Assembly: GCA_021287165.1 (NCBI GenBank)
Contig: JAJTAY010000023.1
Coordinates: 1 to 64,000, forward strand
Length of the DNA: 64,000 nucleotides
Source of the DNA: Bacteroidia bacterium
GTDB lineage: Bacteria > Bacteroidota > Bacteroidia > Bacteroidales > F082
Direction: 5' to 3'
This document shows, piece after piece, positions 17,170-24,863 of this stretch. The position numbers and the translations under genes were made by a program. The notes under the pieces were generated by a model. It had not been told where the DNA came from, did no database searches, and worked only from the letters and a program-made list of their open reading frames with translations. Position 1 is the stretch's first letter; every line of letters begins with the position of its first letter.

Positions 17170-17327
17170 GGTTTAATGTTTGATTTCAGGTGATTATGTT
17201 AACTGTCCTTTGCTGAACGGAAAGTGTCCGTCAGCGCACACCTCACCTAAAACCTGTCGCGCTCCTTCAGGTTGATAAAGTTAAATTTTGCGCTTGGTTG
17301 AAAAACCATGGGGCTTAATTGTAGCAT
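17170..17327 (-). promoter_or_regulatory. structured 5' leader of tnaA
   Basis: The stretch between the predicted transcription start and the tnaA ATG folds into at least two hairpins. One is AACCTG/CAGGTT at 17251-17256 with 17268-17273. The other is gctgaacgga/tccgtcagc (+ strand) at 17212-17221 with 17227-17235, with one bulge. It also contains a 20-codon open frame. This layout suggests leader control of translation or termination. No TnaC-like Trp codon is present, so the mechanism, if any, is not the E. coli one. Confidence 0.45.
17247..17309 (-). CDS. candidate 20-residue leader peptide upstream of tnaA
   Basis: ATG at 17309 opens a 20-codon frame ending in TAG at 17247-17249. The peptide ends INLKERDRF and has no Trp. 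Its 3' end overlaps the first leader hairpin, a common arrangement when translation of a leader peptide changes RNA folding. Expression and conservation are untested, and short frames also occur by chance. Confidence 0.3.
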   Translation of the reverse strand: MVFQPSAKFNFINLKERDRF

Positions 17328-17333
17328 CCACAA

Positions 17334-17363
17334 CAAAATTAATCATTCATTCGGTAATGTCAA
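17334..17363 (-). promoter_or_regulatory. promoter for tnaA
   Basis: Read on the minus strand, TTG (17361-17363) and TAATTTTG (17334-17341) are 19 nt apart, matching the Bacteroidota pattern. The remainder up to the sigma gene at 17510 shows nothing else recognisable. Confidence 0.6.
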
Positions 17364-17509
17364 GAAGCACATTTAAATATCTTGTAAACAGCCTGTTACA
17401 TTATTGATCCGCCAGTGGTTTTAGCCTTGGTTCGGTAGAATTTCTGGTTTGATCAATTCGTTTGTCAACCTTGTGGGTAAGGATTTTTTGCAACCCCGAA
17501 AAGTTTGGC

Positions 17510-18106
17510 ATGTCTTTTTATCTGGCAGGTGAGAACCAAAATATATTTACAGTGGAAACGGTCATCACCCAAACGCATAACGATCTCATCCTGCAGTGCC
17601 TCGAAGGTAATCGAAAAGCGCAATATGCACTCTATCAACAATATGCAAAGGCTATGCTCAATCTGAGTTACCGAATGATGCAGAACAAGGAAGACGCGCA
17701 GGATGTGCTTCAGGAAGCTTTCTTTGAAGCTTTCGACAAATTGCACCGCTTCCGTTTCGAAAGCACATTTGGCGCATGGCTTAAGCGTATTGTGGTCAAC
17801 CGCTGCATCAACGCACTAAGGCGCAAGCGCGTCCAGCTGCAATACCTCGACGATATGCAGGTGTTTGCGGGCATTCCCGATGAGGCTCCCGAAGAAACAG
17901 GACTAACCGTAGAACAGGTGAAGAAAGCCATGTGCAATCTGCCATCGGGCAGCCGCACCATTTTCTCGCTCTACCTGCTCGAGGGATATGACCATAACGA
18001 GATTGCCGAAATTCTCGATATATCGGTTTCGAACTCCAAAACGCAATACATGCGCGCACGGCAACGCGTAAAAGAAATCATTATGCAACAGGGATATGCA
18101 GCCTGA
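17510..18106 (+). CDS. ECF-type RNA polymerase sigma factor
   Basis: The 198-residue protein has sigma region 2 (YRMMQNKEDAQDVLQEAFFE through RIVVNRCINALRR, about residues 55-110) and region 4 (GYDHNEIAEILDISVSNSKT, about residues 160-180). The central region 3 is absent, as in extracytoplasmic-function sigmas. The ATG at 17510 is preferred; a TTG at 17462 would add 16 residues. The next small gene starts 11 nt before its stop, so the two are translationally coupled, as sigma and anti-sigma genes often are. Confidence 0.9.
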   Translation: MSFYLAGENQNIFTVETVITQTHNDLILQCLEGNRKAQYALYQQYAKAMLNLSYRMMQNKEDAQDVLQEAFFEAFDKLHRFRFESTFGAWLKRIVVNRCINALRRKRVQLQYLDDMQVFAGIPDEAPEETGLTVEQVKKAMCNLPSGSRTIFSLYLLEGYDHNEIAEILDISVSNSKTQYMRARQRVKEIIMQQGYAA

Positions 18107-18281
18107 TCCATTGGAAAAATTCGTGAAAGCAAACCGCAGGGCGTTCGATGATCTCGAACCGGACAATAAACTGTGGTTCAGCATCGAACAAAAACTTAAA
18201 CAATCGCAAACGAATCATGATGTCCCTTCATCAGACAAAACCAAAAATGGTTTGAACGGGCATCACCGGAATAATAACTAA
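18096..18281 (+). CDS. very small sigma-linked protein, possible truncated anti-sigma
   Basis: The 61-residue frame starts inside the sigma gene and begins with LEKFVKANRRAFDDLEPDNKLWFSIEQKL. This resembles the N-terminal cytoplasmic segment of membrane proteins encoded after ECF sigmas in Bacteroidota. Those proteins usually continue with a transmembrane helix; here the tail is polar (Asn, His, Ser, Lys rich) and ends. It could be a soluble short partner or a remnant of a longer anti-sigma. The similarity is from memory of the family and needs a search. Confidence 0.62.
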   Translation: MQPDPLEKFVKANRRAFDDLEPDNKLWFSIEQKLKQSQTNHDVPSSDKTKNGLNGHHRNNN

Positions 18282-18372
18282 AGCCCGGGATCGATTCATT
18301 TTGGCATAATTCTGGTATAACAGACACCAAATATCTTTTTTACCCTTTTACCGAAAACCAAATACCTTGTTT

Positions 18373-19107
18373 ATGAAAACCTTTTCCAAATCCCTGAAAG
18401 TGATAAGCCCTGTGCTGATGATACTTACAGCCATATTGCTACACGGATGCTATTACGATGGCATCTGCATACAAGGCAATGGCATACCGCGAACCGAGCT
18501 GCGCTCAGTACAGCCTTTTACGGGCATTGTGAGCAACGGCTCTTTCGAAGTGTATGTACATCCCTCGCAGCGGCACGAAGTGGAAATTGACGCCGAGTCG
18601 AACCTTTTGTCCTATATCCGCACTTCGGTTTCAGGCGGGCGTCTTTTTATCGAAACCAAGGGCAGCCATTGCATCAATCCCGGCATGACCATGATTGTGA
18701 ATGTGTATGTGCCTTATGTTGAATCCCTCACCCTCAACGGTTCAGGACTTATAAAAGTGGAAAACCTGAATCTTGACAATCTCAGTCTTCAGCTCAACGG
18801 ATCGGGTGCCATCGAAGCTGATGCCGATGTAGCGAACCTTGATGCACGCATCAGCGGCTCGGGCAGCATCTGGCTCACCGGAACAGCCGACAATTCGGAT
18901 ATGCGCATCAGTGGTTCGGGCAATTTCGAAGCCTATGGCTTTGTACAGAAACAATGCTACACCACCATCAGCGGCTCGGGCAATGCTTATCTGAGGGTTA
19001 CCCAGCTGCTCGACGTGAACATCAGCGGCAGCGGCAGTGTGTATTTTCGTGGAAATCCGGCTGTACGTCAGCAGATTACGGGCTCGGGAAGAGTGATACG
19101 CTCGTGA
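18373..19107 (+). CDS. GIN-domain (DUF2807) lipoprotein
   Basis: The 244-residue protein has a lipoprotein signal with a lipobox LLHGC near residue 27. It then carries a right-handed beta-helix-like head GIN domain (DUF2807), with regularly spaced GSG elements (LNGSG, ISGSGS, ISGSGN) from about residue 120 to the end. Members are abundant cell-envelope proteins of Bacteroidota with no settled function. The ATG at 18373 is used rather than the TTG two codons earlier. Lying 91 nt behind the sigma pair, it may be a target of that sigma factor. Confidence 0.85.
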   Translation: MKTFSKSLKVISPVLMILTAILLHGCYYDGICIQGNGIPRTELRSVQPFTGIVSNGSFEVYVHPSQRHEVEIDAESNLLSYIRTSVSGGRLFIETKGSHCINPGMTMIVNVYVPYVESLTLNGSGLIKVENLNLDNLSLQLNGSGAIEADADVANLDARISGSGSIWLTGTADNSDMRISGSGNFEAYGFVQKQCYTTISGSGNAYLRVTQLLDVNISGSGSVYFRGNPAVRQQITGSGRVIRS

Positions 19108-19117
19108 GGATTTTAGA

Positions 19118-20218
19118 TTAACGATTGGCTAAACGCCCGATTGCCTGCTGCATAGCCGGGTAATCATGCTCGATACCTTCAAGAAGCCTCAATTGGTTGG
19201 AAGCCCGGTGCATATTGTGCATCGGGCTTCTGGTTTTGAAGTACACATCTCCGTTCAGGTAGTCGGTCAGAAACCTGACGGCCATGATGTAGGTCAGCAA
19301 CTTGCAGCTAAATGCAAGATATTCTATTTCAATGGGTTCGAGTATTTCTTTGGTTTCCAGCAAATAGCCGGCGGCAAAGGCTTCAAACAGGTCAAATCTA
19401 AAACGCACCAGCGCAAGCCTGCTTTCATCCTCGTACGTGGTGTTGCACAGGGTTCGGATGGCATCGCCGAAGTCGTACAGCACACTGCCGTTCATCACGG
19501 TGTCCATGTCGATCAGGGCGATGGCCTTGCCCTGATTGTCGAACAATACGTTGTTGAGCTTGGTGTCGTTATGCACCACCCTGACGGGAATTTTGCCTTC
19601 ACTTTCGAGCCGGTGCAGCTGCAGCATTTCTTCTTCCCGCTTTTGGATGGCGTCGGTCAGGTGCAAAACTTCGCCAAGACGGCCTGCCACGTCCTTTTGG
19701 ATGGCTTCGTGCAATGCTTCCAGCCTCAGATTCAGATTATGAAAATTTGGGATGGTTTCGTGAAGCCTTTCGCCCGGCAAGGTGGACAGTATTTTCTGAA
19801 ACCTGCCGATGGCTTTTCCGCCCTCCAAAGCAATGTTTACATCGATTTCCTTTGGTGGCTGATGGTGGATGTAGGTCATGCAACGCCAGAAGTTGCCGTT
19901 TTCATCGGAATGAAACAATGCCCCGGAAGATTCGGCTACGATCTGAGGCGCAATCAGTTGCTGGCCTTCAGGGTGTAATTTGGCAAACAAATTGATGTGG
20001 CTGCACACCCGGTCGATGTTGTCCATCAGGCCGTGCACATTACAAAAAATCCTGTGATTGATGCGTTGGAGGATGAAGGATTGTCCGGCATCGGTCTCCA
20101 CCAGAAAAGTGTCGTTGATGTGGCCTTCGCCGGTTTCCCGGATGTTCAGTATTTTTCCCGGAAGGTGGAAATGGCCGACAATAATTAAAAGGTCGGTATT
20201 GGAATGATCGTTGTTCAT
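19118..20218 (-). CDS. aminoglycoside-phosphotransferase-fold kinase, N-acetylhexosamine 1-kinase-like
   Basis: The 366-residue protein has the kinase fold with catalytic loop VVHNDTKLNNVLFD (His216, Asp218, Asn223) and metal-binding IDMDTVM (Asp237, Asp239), followed by GSVLYDFGDAIRT. This last stretch resembles anomeric hexosamine kinases of the NahK type. The gene follows a nucleotidyltransferase and a sodium:solute symporter, so an anomeric sugar kinase feeding a sugar-nucleotide pathway fits well. The sugar is unknown; choline or aminoglycoside kinases share the fold but not the context. Confidence 0.75.
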   Translation of the reverse strand: MNNDHSNTDLLIIVGHFHLPGKILNIRETGEGHINDTFLVETDAGQSFILQRINHRIFCNVHGLMDNIDRVCSHINLFAKLHPEGQQLIAPQIVAESSGALFHSDENGNFWRCMTYIHHQPPKEIDVNIALEGGKAIGRFQKILSTLPGERLHETIPNFHNLNLRLEALHEAIQKDVAGRLGEVLHLTDAIQKREEEMLQLHRLESEGKIPVRVVHNDTKLNNVLFDNQGKAIALIDMDTVMNGSVLYDFGDAIRTLCNTTYEDESRLALVRFRFDLFEAFAAGYLLETKEILEPIEIEYLAFSCKLLTYIMAVRFLTDYLNGDVYFKTRSPMHNMHRASNQLRLLEGIEHDYPAMQQAIGRLANR

Positions 20219-20223
20219 GCGTT

Positions 20224-21129
20224 TCAGTTCCAGAGCTTTGAAGGATAGAGGCCTGCCTTTGTGAGTTGAAGCAACTGTTTGGCTACCAAGGGCTTGTCGT
20301 CAGGATAGGTCAGCCCGAACCATCGGGACGGTGTTTCCAGGATTCTGATGCTGCCCAACTTGTTGGCTATCATGTGGTTGATCGGGAGGGAGATGAAATA
20401 TTCCTTTTGCAGCAGGTCGTCCGAAGTTTTCAGAAATGCTTCAAAACCTTCTTTCAGGACCTTGAAAACCGAAGGATAAAATCCCCATGCGTTCATCGAA
20501 ACCGGAACATTGTCGTCGAGCGGCTGCCATCTTCCCGACGCATCGGCAAAGCCTGTTTGTCCGTTGCGTTTTTCGATACGGGTAATTTCGGTGATACGTT
20601 CCAAATTCATTTCACGGTCGTGAACACAGATGCCGCGCGAAATCGGCCCAAAGTCGGAAAGCGTTTGCCCGAGCCGGTAGCCGGCCATGCAATGCTGCAG
20701 CTGGTTATGGTTGTTAACCAGATAATTAGCGATGAGATAAAATGCTTCGCGGCCATAAAAATCGTCGGCATTCACCACCATAAAAGGCTCATTGATTGCG
20801 CTTTCGGCCACCATGATGGCATGGGCCGTGCCCCAGGGTTTGGTTCTTCCGGCAGGTGCCTGCAAGCCGGGAGGCAGGTTGTCCACTTCCTGAAAAACAT
20901 ATTGCAGCGCGATGCCGGCTGGCAGTTTTTTCTTCAAAAAATCATCGAATTCATACTCAAGGGCTTTTCTTATGACCAGCACCACCTTGCCAAATCCTGC
21001 CTGCAGGGCGTCGTAGATGGAGTATTCCATCAGCGCTTCACCGGAGGGGCCGAGCCTGTCGAGCTGCTTGAGTCCGCCAAAACGGCTGCCCAGTCCTGCG
21101 GCCAGGATCAGCAGAGCGGGTTTTTGCAT
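20224..21129 (-). CDS. sugar nucleotidyltransferase
   Basis: The 301-residue protein begins MQKPALLILAAGLGSRFGG, the nucleotide-binding loop of sugar-phosphate nucleotidyltransferases. It continues with the metal site VVNADDFYG near residue 120 and PWGTAHAIM. A longer frame from a TTG at 21198 overlaps the symporter and is less likely. The kinase ATG lies 5 nt after its stop, so the three genes form one unit. Together they would import a sugar, phosphorylate it at C1 and activate it as a nucleotide sugar. The nucleotide and the sugar are unknown. Confidence 0.8.
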   Translation of the reverse strand: MQKPALLILAAGLGSRFGGLKQLDRLGPSGEALMEYSIYDALQAGFGKVVLVIRKALEYEFDDFLKKKLPAGIALQYVFQEVDNLPPGLQAPAGRTKPWGTAHAIMVAESAINEPFMVVNADDFYGREAFYLIANYLVNNHNQLQHCMAGYRLGQTLSDFGPISRGICVHDREMNLERITEITRIEKRNGQTGFADASGRWQPLDDNVPVSMNAWGFYPSVFKVLKEGFEAFLKTSDDLLQKEYFISLPINHMIANKLGSIRILETPSRWFGLTYPDDKPLVAKQLLQLTKAGLYPSKLWN

Positions 21130-21190
21130 TGAAATTGCGGTCATTACCTGGCTGGGTTTGGTGCTCTGTTGGGAGGTAAGGCCTTGTTGA

Positions 21191-23035
21191 TCAATCAAAC
21201 CGGAGTTTTTTCCAGGTTTTTGTCAGGGCGAAGGCTGCAAGCAAAGCTATGGCCGTCATCACTATGGCTGTTGTCCATTGGCCGTAAATCCAGTAGCCTG
21301 TGGCAAATAGCGCCGAATAAACCGTAAGGCTGCCCAGCAGCATACAAAGCAGGCCAGTGGGAACGTCCCACGACTTTTCCTTTTGACCGGAGAGATCAAT
21401 GCCTTTATCACGGGCATCTTCGACCACCCTTGTCCAGCCCGGGCCTCCTGGCCTGATTTTCCGGTAAAAGGCCTGCAGTGTAGTTTCGTCAACGGGTTGT
21501 GTGAGAAAAGTAACTGCAATCCAGACGGCAGATGTGAGCACCACCACCCCAAGCAGTTTAATGATGTTCCAATAGGTTTGCGTGGTAATCATTCCGAACA
21601 CCTCAAGTTGGCCGCCGGCATTGGTCATAAAGAAGTTTTCGATCACGATGAATGCCAGCGAAAACACTGTGGCGGCAATCATGGCCGATATTTCGGAATA
21701 AGCATTGATGCGCCACCAGAACCATCGAAGGATATAAATGAGTCCGGTGCCTGCGCCGATCATGAGGATGTACTGGAAGGCCTGCAGGGCGTTTTGCAGC
21801 ACCAATGCCAGCAGCACGCCAAACACCATCAGCAGCACGGTGCTGATGCGGCCCACACGCACCAGCTGTTTTTCGGTGGCTTCGGGATTGTAGAAACGAT
21901 GATAAAAATCGTTGACCAAATAGGATGAGCCCCAGTTGAGGTGTGAGGCCACAGTTGACATGAAGGCGGCAATGAGCGAAGCCACCACCAGACCCAGCAG
22001 TCCTGCGGGCAGAAAAGTGCGCAGCATGGCCGGATAGGCAAAGTCATCGCGGATGTATTGAGCCGACACATCAGGGAAGGCTTGTTTCAATGATTCGATG
22101 TCGGGAAAAACGACCAGCGAGGCCAGGGCCACCAGAATCCAGGGCCAGGGACGCAGGGCATAGTGGAAAAAATTGAACAGCAGGGTAGCTCCCATGGCGT
22201 CCTGTTCTTTTTTGGCCGAGAGCATGCGTTGGGCCACATAGCCCCCGCCGCCCGGTTCGGCGCCCGGGTACCAGACTGCCCACCATTGCACGGCTATGGG
22301 AATGATGAAGATATACAGCAGCTGGTCGGTTTTGCTGAGGTCAGGAAATAGGCTGAGCTTGTCGGCCACATTATCGTGCGCCAGCAGGCCCGAAAGTCCG
22401 TGCACATTTTCCGGAAGGCCCTGTATCACCAGCACTGCGGCGATGATGGCGCCAAACATGGCAAAGCCAAACTGAAACAGGTCGGTCCATAGGATGGATT
22501 TCAAACCGCCCAGACCGGCATAAAACACCACGATCACCGCGGCCATGATGAGGGCGGGGGCGGGCTGGATGCCCATCATGATGCCTGCCAGCTTGATGAA
22601 GGCCAGCGAAACGCTGGCAATGACCATCACATTGAAGAAGAAGCCAAGGTATATAGCCCTGAAGCCGCGCAAAAATGCCGCCATGCGTCCGCTGTAGCGC
22701 AGCTCGTAAAACTCCAGATCGGTGAGCACCTTCGAGCGGTTCCACAGCTTGGCGTAGATGAACACCGTGAGCATGCCTGTGAGCAGAAATGCCCACCATG
22801 CCCAGTTGCCGGCTACTCCGTTCTGGCGCACAATGTCGGTTACAAGGTTGGGCGTGTCGGCCGAAAAGGTGGTGGCAACCATGCTCACACCCAGAAGCCA
22901 CCAGGGCATATTGCGGCCCGAGAGAAAAAATTCGTTGTATCCCTTGCCGGCAGAGCGCGAGGATACCAGTGCGATTGCAATAAGGACGACAAAAAACAAT
23001 GCAATAATCAGCCAGTCGATGCCCTGAAGTCCCAT
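21191..23035 (-). CDS. sodium:solute symporter family transporter
   Basis: The 614-residue protein has at least 13 hydrophobic helices and the SSS family pattern. An N-terminal helix is followed by SGRNMPWWLLGVSMVATTFS, GLGGLKSILWTDLFQF, and later AFMSTVASHLNWGSSYLVND with the Na2-site Ser residues. The large final third has additional helices, as in bacterial sugar symporters of the SglT type. It opens a three-gene set with a nucleotidyltransferase and a kinase, so the cargo is probably a sugar or amino sugar. Confidence 0.88.
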   Translation of the reverse strand: MGLQGIDWLIIALFFVVLIAIALVSSRSAGKGYNEFFLSGRNMPWWLLGVSMVATTFSADTPNLVTDIVRQNGVAGNWAWWAFLLTGMLTVFIYAKLWNRSKVLTDLEFYELRYSGRMAAFLRGFRAIYLGFFFNVMVIASVSLAFIKLAGIMMGIQPAPALIMAAVIVVFYAGLGGLKSILWTDLFQFGFAMFGAIIAAVLVIQGLPENVHGLSGLLAHDNVADKLSLFPDLSKTDQLLYIFIIPIAVQWWAVWYPGAEPGGGGYVAQRMLSAKKEQDAMGATLLFNFFHYALRPWPWILVALASLVVFPDIESLKQAFPDVSAQYIRDDFAYPAMLRTFLPAGLLGLVVASLIAAFMSTVASHLNWGSSYLVNDFYHRFYNPEATEKQLVRVGRISTVLLMVFGVLLALVLQNALQAFQYILMIGAGTGLIYILRWFWWRINAYSEISAMIAATVFSLAFIVIENFFMTNAGGQLEVFGMITTQTYWNIIKLLGVVVLTSAVWIAVTFLTQPVDETTLQAFYRKIRPGGPGWTRVVEDARDKGIDLSGQKEKSWDVPTGLLCMLLGSLTVYSALFATGYWIYGQWTTAIVMTAIALLAAFALTKTWKKLRFD

Positions 23036-23729
23036 AAGTTCTTTTTTTTGCTAAAGTAGTAAGGGGTATGCAAATCTCCACATTAAGGCATTAAATAATC
23101 GTGTTAAGGATGGAGGTCTAATTCCATCCTTGCAGACACCGGAATGCTAACATAAACAATGTTTAATAGGCATTTCTGACCCGCTGCTAATAATTAAGTT
23201 TTTCCGAAAGCCGGTATTAGCCAGTTGATGAATTTCTAAAATTTGAACACTATTTTGCAAATGAAGCCATAACTTGCTCATCAGCACATGAAAGAGTGCC
23301 TTTCCTTATGTTATTTTTCTGATATGCTAAAAACAGGTGAAGAAGATGAGTCATATTTAATAATTAAGTATATGTAAAATAACAAGTGCCAAAAAGGCAT
23401 TTTTCGATTTAGCCTCATGCCATTAAACACGATTTGAAGAATGCCAAATGGAGAAACAACTAAAAATCTGAGCTGTATTGTCAGAAAGACTTGACAATAC
23501 TTTGAGTATATACTATCTTTACTGATGATAGCATTCGTTCACGACAGAAGCGGGTGTTGTTTATTGAATATTATTTGAAAAATATTACTTATTAATATTA
23601 ATTTCTTCCTAACCATATCAATCTCAATGAATATACCTAAAATAATTTTCGAATAATTGATTTACCTTAATAAAGAAGAGATAAGTAAATTATAACTTAC
23701 CGCGCTTGTGAAATTATATTCCAATAAAT
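23036..23729. other. 694-nt AT-rich gap without a recognisable gene
   Basis: The gap is markedly AT-rich compared with the flanking symporter. It contains short AT palindromes (for example ATTAATATTAAT at 23591-23602) and the repeated string TAATAATTAAGT (about 23188 and 23358). No tRNA, insertion element ends, or supported reading frame were seen. It separates a GC-richer region from a low-GC gene, consistent with a junction of acquired DNA. Confidence 0.55.
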
Positions 23730-24800
23730 ATGAAAATAATTAATCTTTCGATTATATTGTCGATTTTTCTTGTTGTTTCGTGTAATAAAATACATGAAAC
23801 ATCAAATGACCTGAAAGGTTTTAAGGATAAAAATTTGAAAAAGATAGCTGAATTTTCATTATCTCCAGATTTAGCTAAACAAATTTTTTATGGATTTGCT
23901 AATGAAGTTAAGAGTAGAAAAAGTAATAAGTGCACTACAATTCCAATTGACAGAACAATTGATGAGGCCATTTGGTTAATGGGAGCACTAATTAATCGTA
24001 ATTATGGTTTTAAGAATGATTCAATTGAGTATCTTGTCATAGACACTGCTTTGTTAAATATTTCAATCAAGTCATTTAGTAATGAAGGAATGCCAATAAT
24101 TGATGGGGGTGATTTATTGTTTATATATAATGAGATTGAATCAACTATTCTTAATAATCTTGAAAATGGTTTTGTTTTTTGGTCTATTGCATTAATAACT
24201 GAAGACTACAATGAAAATGAGGTGAAGGTATCAATCATATCTGCCGGAGGTCCAAAAAGCAATGCTAAATTCCTTATTTCCCCTACTGCTCCAGGCACTC
24301 CATTGCAATTATTTGGAATAAATGATTTGTTATGGGCCGGAAACAGCCCTGATTATCCTGGCGGAGGGGTTTTTCATCCGCAAAATATGCGGGCCAATTA
24401 TAGATATTTTGAAAAAATATCTCATGGCTCCCCGCACTTTTTTCATCGCGATTATGTTTACACATATTATTATGCTCATTTTATTTCGGCTTATCCGATT
24501 GCTGGCAACCCAGAGCTTAGGATATTTTGGGATTTTGGCTGGTGTGGCATGTATCAAATGAATAGCACTGTATTGAATCAATTTCTTATTTCAACAAAAG
24601 CAGTAATTGATGAAATGAACCCATTATACAATGGACATCCGGATCTAACCATTGGATGGTTTTACATCTATTGCTGGGATGTGATTTGTTATTCGCCCCC
24701 ATGCCCGAACCCCATAAATGTCTCAGGTACACAAACATGGTTCACTCATCGTTATGTTGGTCAGATTTATCGTCGAACCTACGTTGGGGCAGATGATTGA
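23730..24800 (+). CDS. uncharacterised AT-rich lipoprotein
   Basis: The 356-residue protein was not recognised. It starts with a signal peptide and a lipobox (FLVVSCNK, Cys18), so it is probably membrane-anchored. The rest is soluble, with a central acidic mixed region and a C-terminal half rich in aromatic and Gly/Pro residues (YVYTYYYAHFISAYP, FHPQNMRANYRYF). Four Cys near the end (WCGM, YCWDVICYSPPCP) could form disulfides. Codon use is strongly A/T-ended, unlike most genes in the window, which suggests recent acquisition. It is followed 63 nt later by a secreted type IX cargo protein. Confidence 0.7.
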   Translation: MKIINLSIILSIFLVVSCNKIHETSNDLKGFKDKNLKKIAEFSLSPDLAKQIFYGFANEVKSRKSNKCTTIPIDRTIDEAIWLMGALINRNYGFKNDSIEYLVIDTALLNISIKSFSNEGMPIIDGGDLLFIYNEIESTILNNLENGFVFWSIALITEDYNENEVKVSIISAGGPKSNAKFLISPTAPGTPLQLFGINDLLWAGNSPDYPGGGVFHPQNMRANYRYFEKISHGSPHFFHRDYVYTYYYAHFISAYPIAGNPELRIFWDFGWCGMYQMNSTVLNQFLISTKAVIDEMNPLYNGHPDLTIGWFYIYCWDVICYSPPCPNPINVSGTQTWFTHRYVGQIYRRTYVGADD

Positions 24801-24863
24801 CATAGTAAATTATCCAAATAAAAGTCTTGTTTATATTCACATTTTGAAGAAATTTAATCGACG

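Noticed and set aside
17247..17309. E. coli-type TnaC leader peptide
   Set aside because: The peptide has no Trp and no matching Pro-stop end; kept only as a leader frame of unknown type.
18700..19100. repeat array or CRISPR-like region
   Set aside because: The periodic ggctcgggc-like units encode the GSG turns of the GIN-domain protein and lie in frame.
23036..23729. possible insertion sequence or tRNA in the AT-rich gap
   Set aside because: No terminal inverted repeats, transposase fragment, or tRNA-like cloverleaf motifs were seen.
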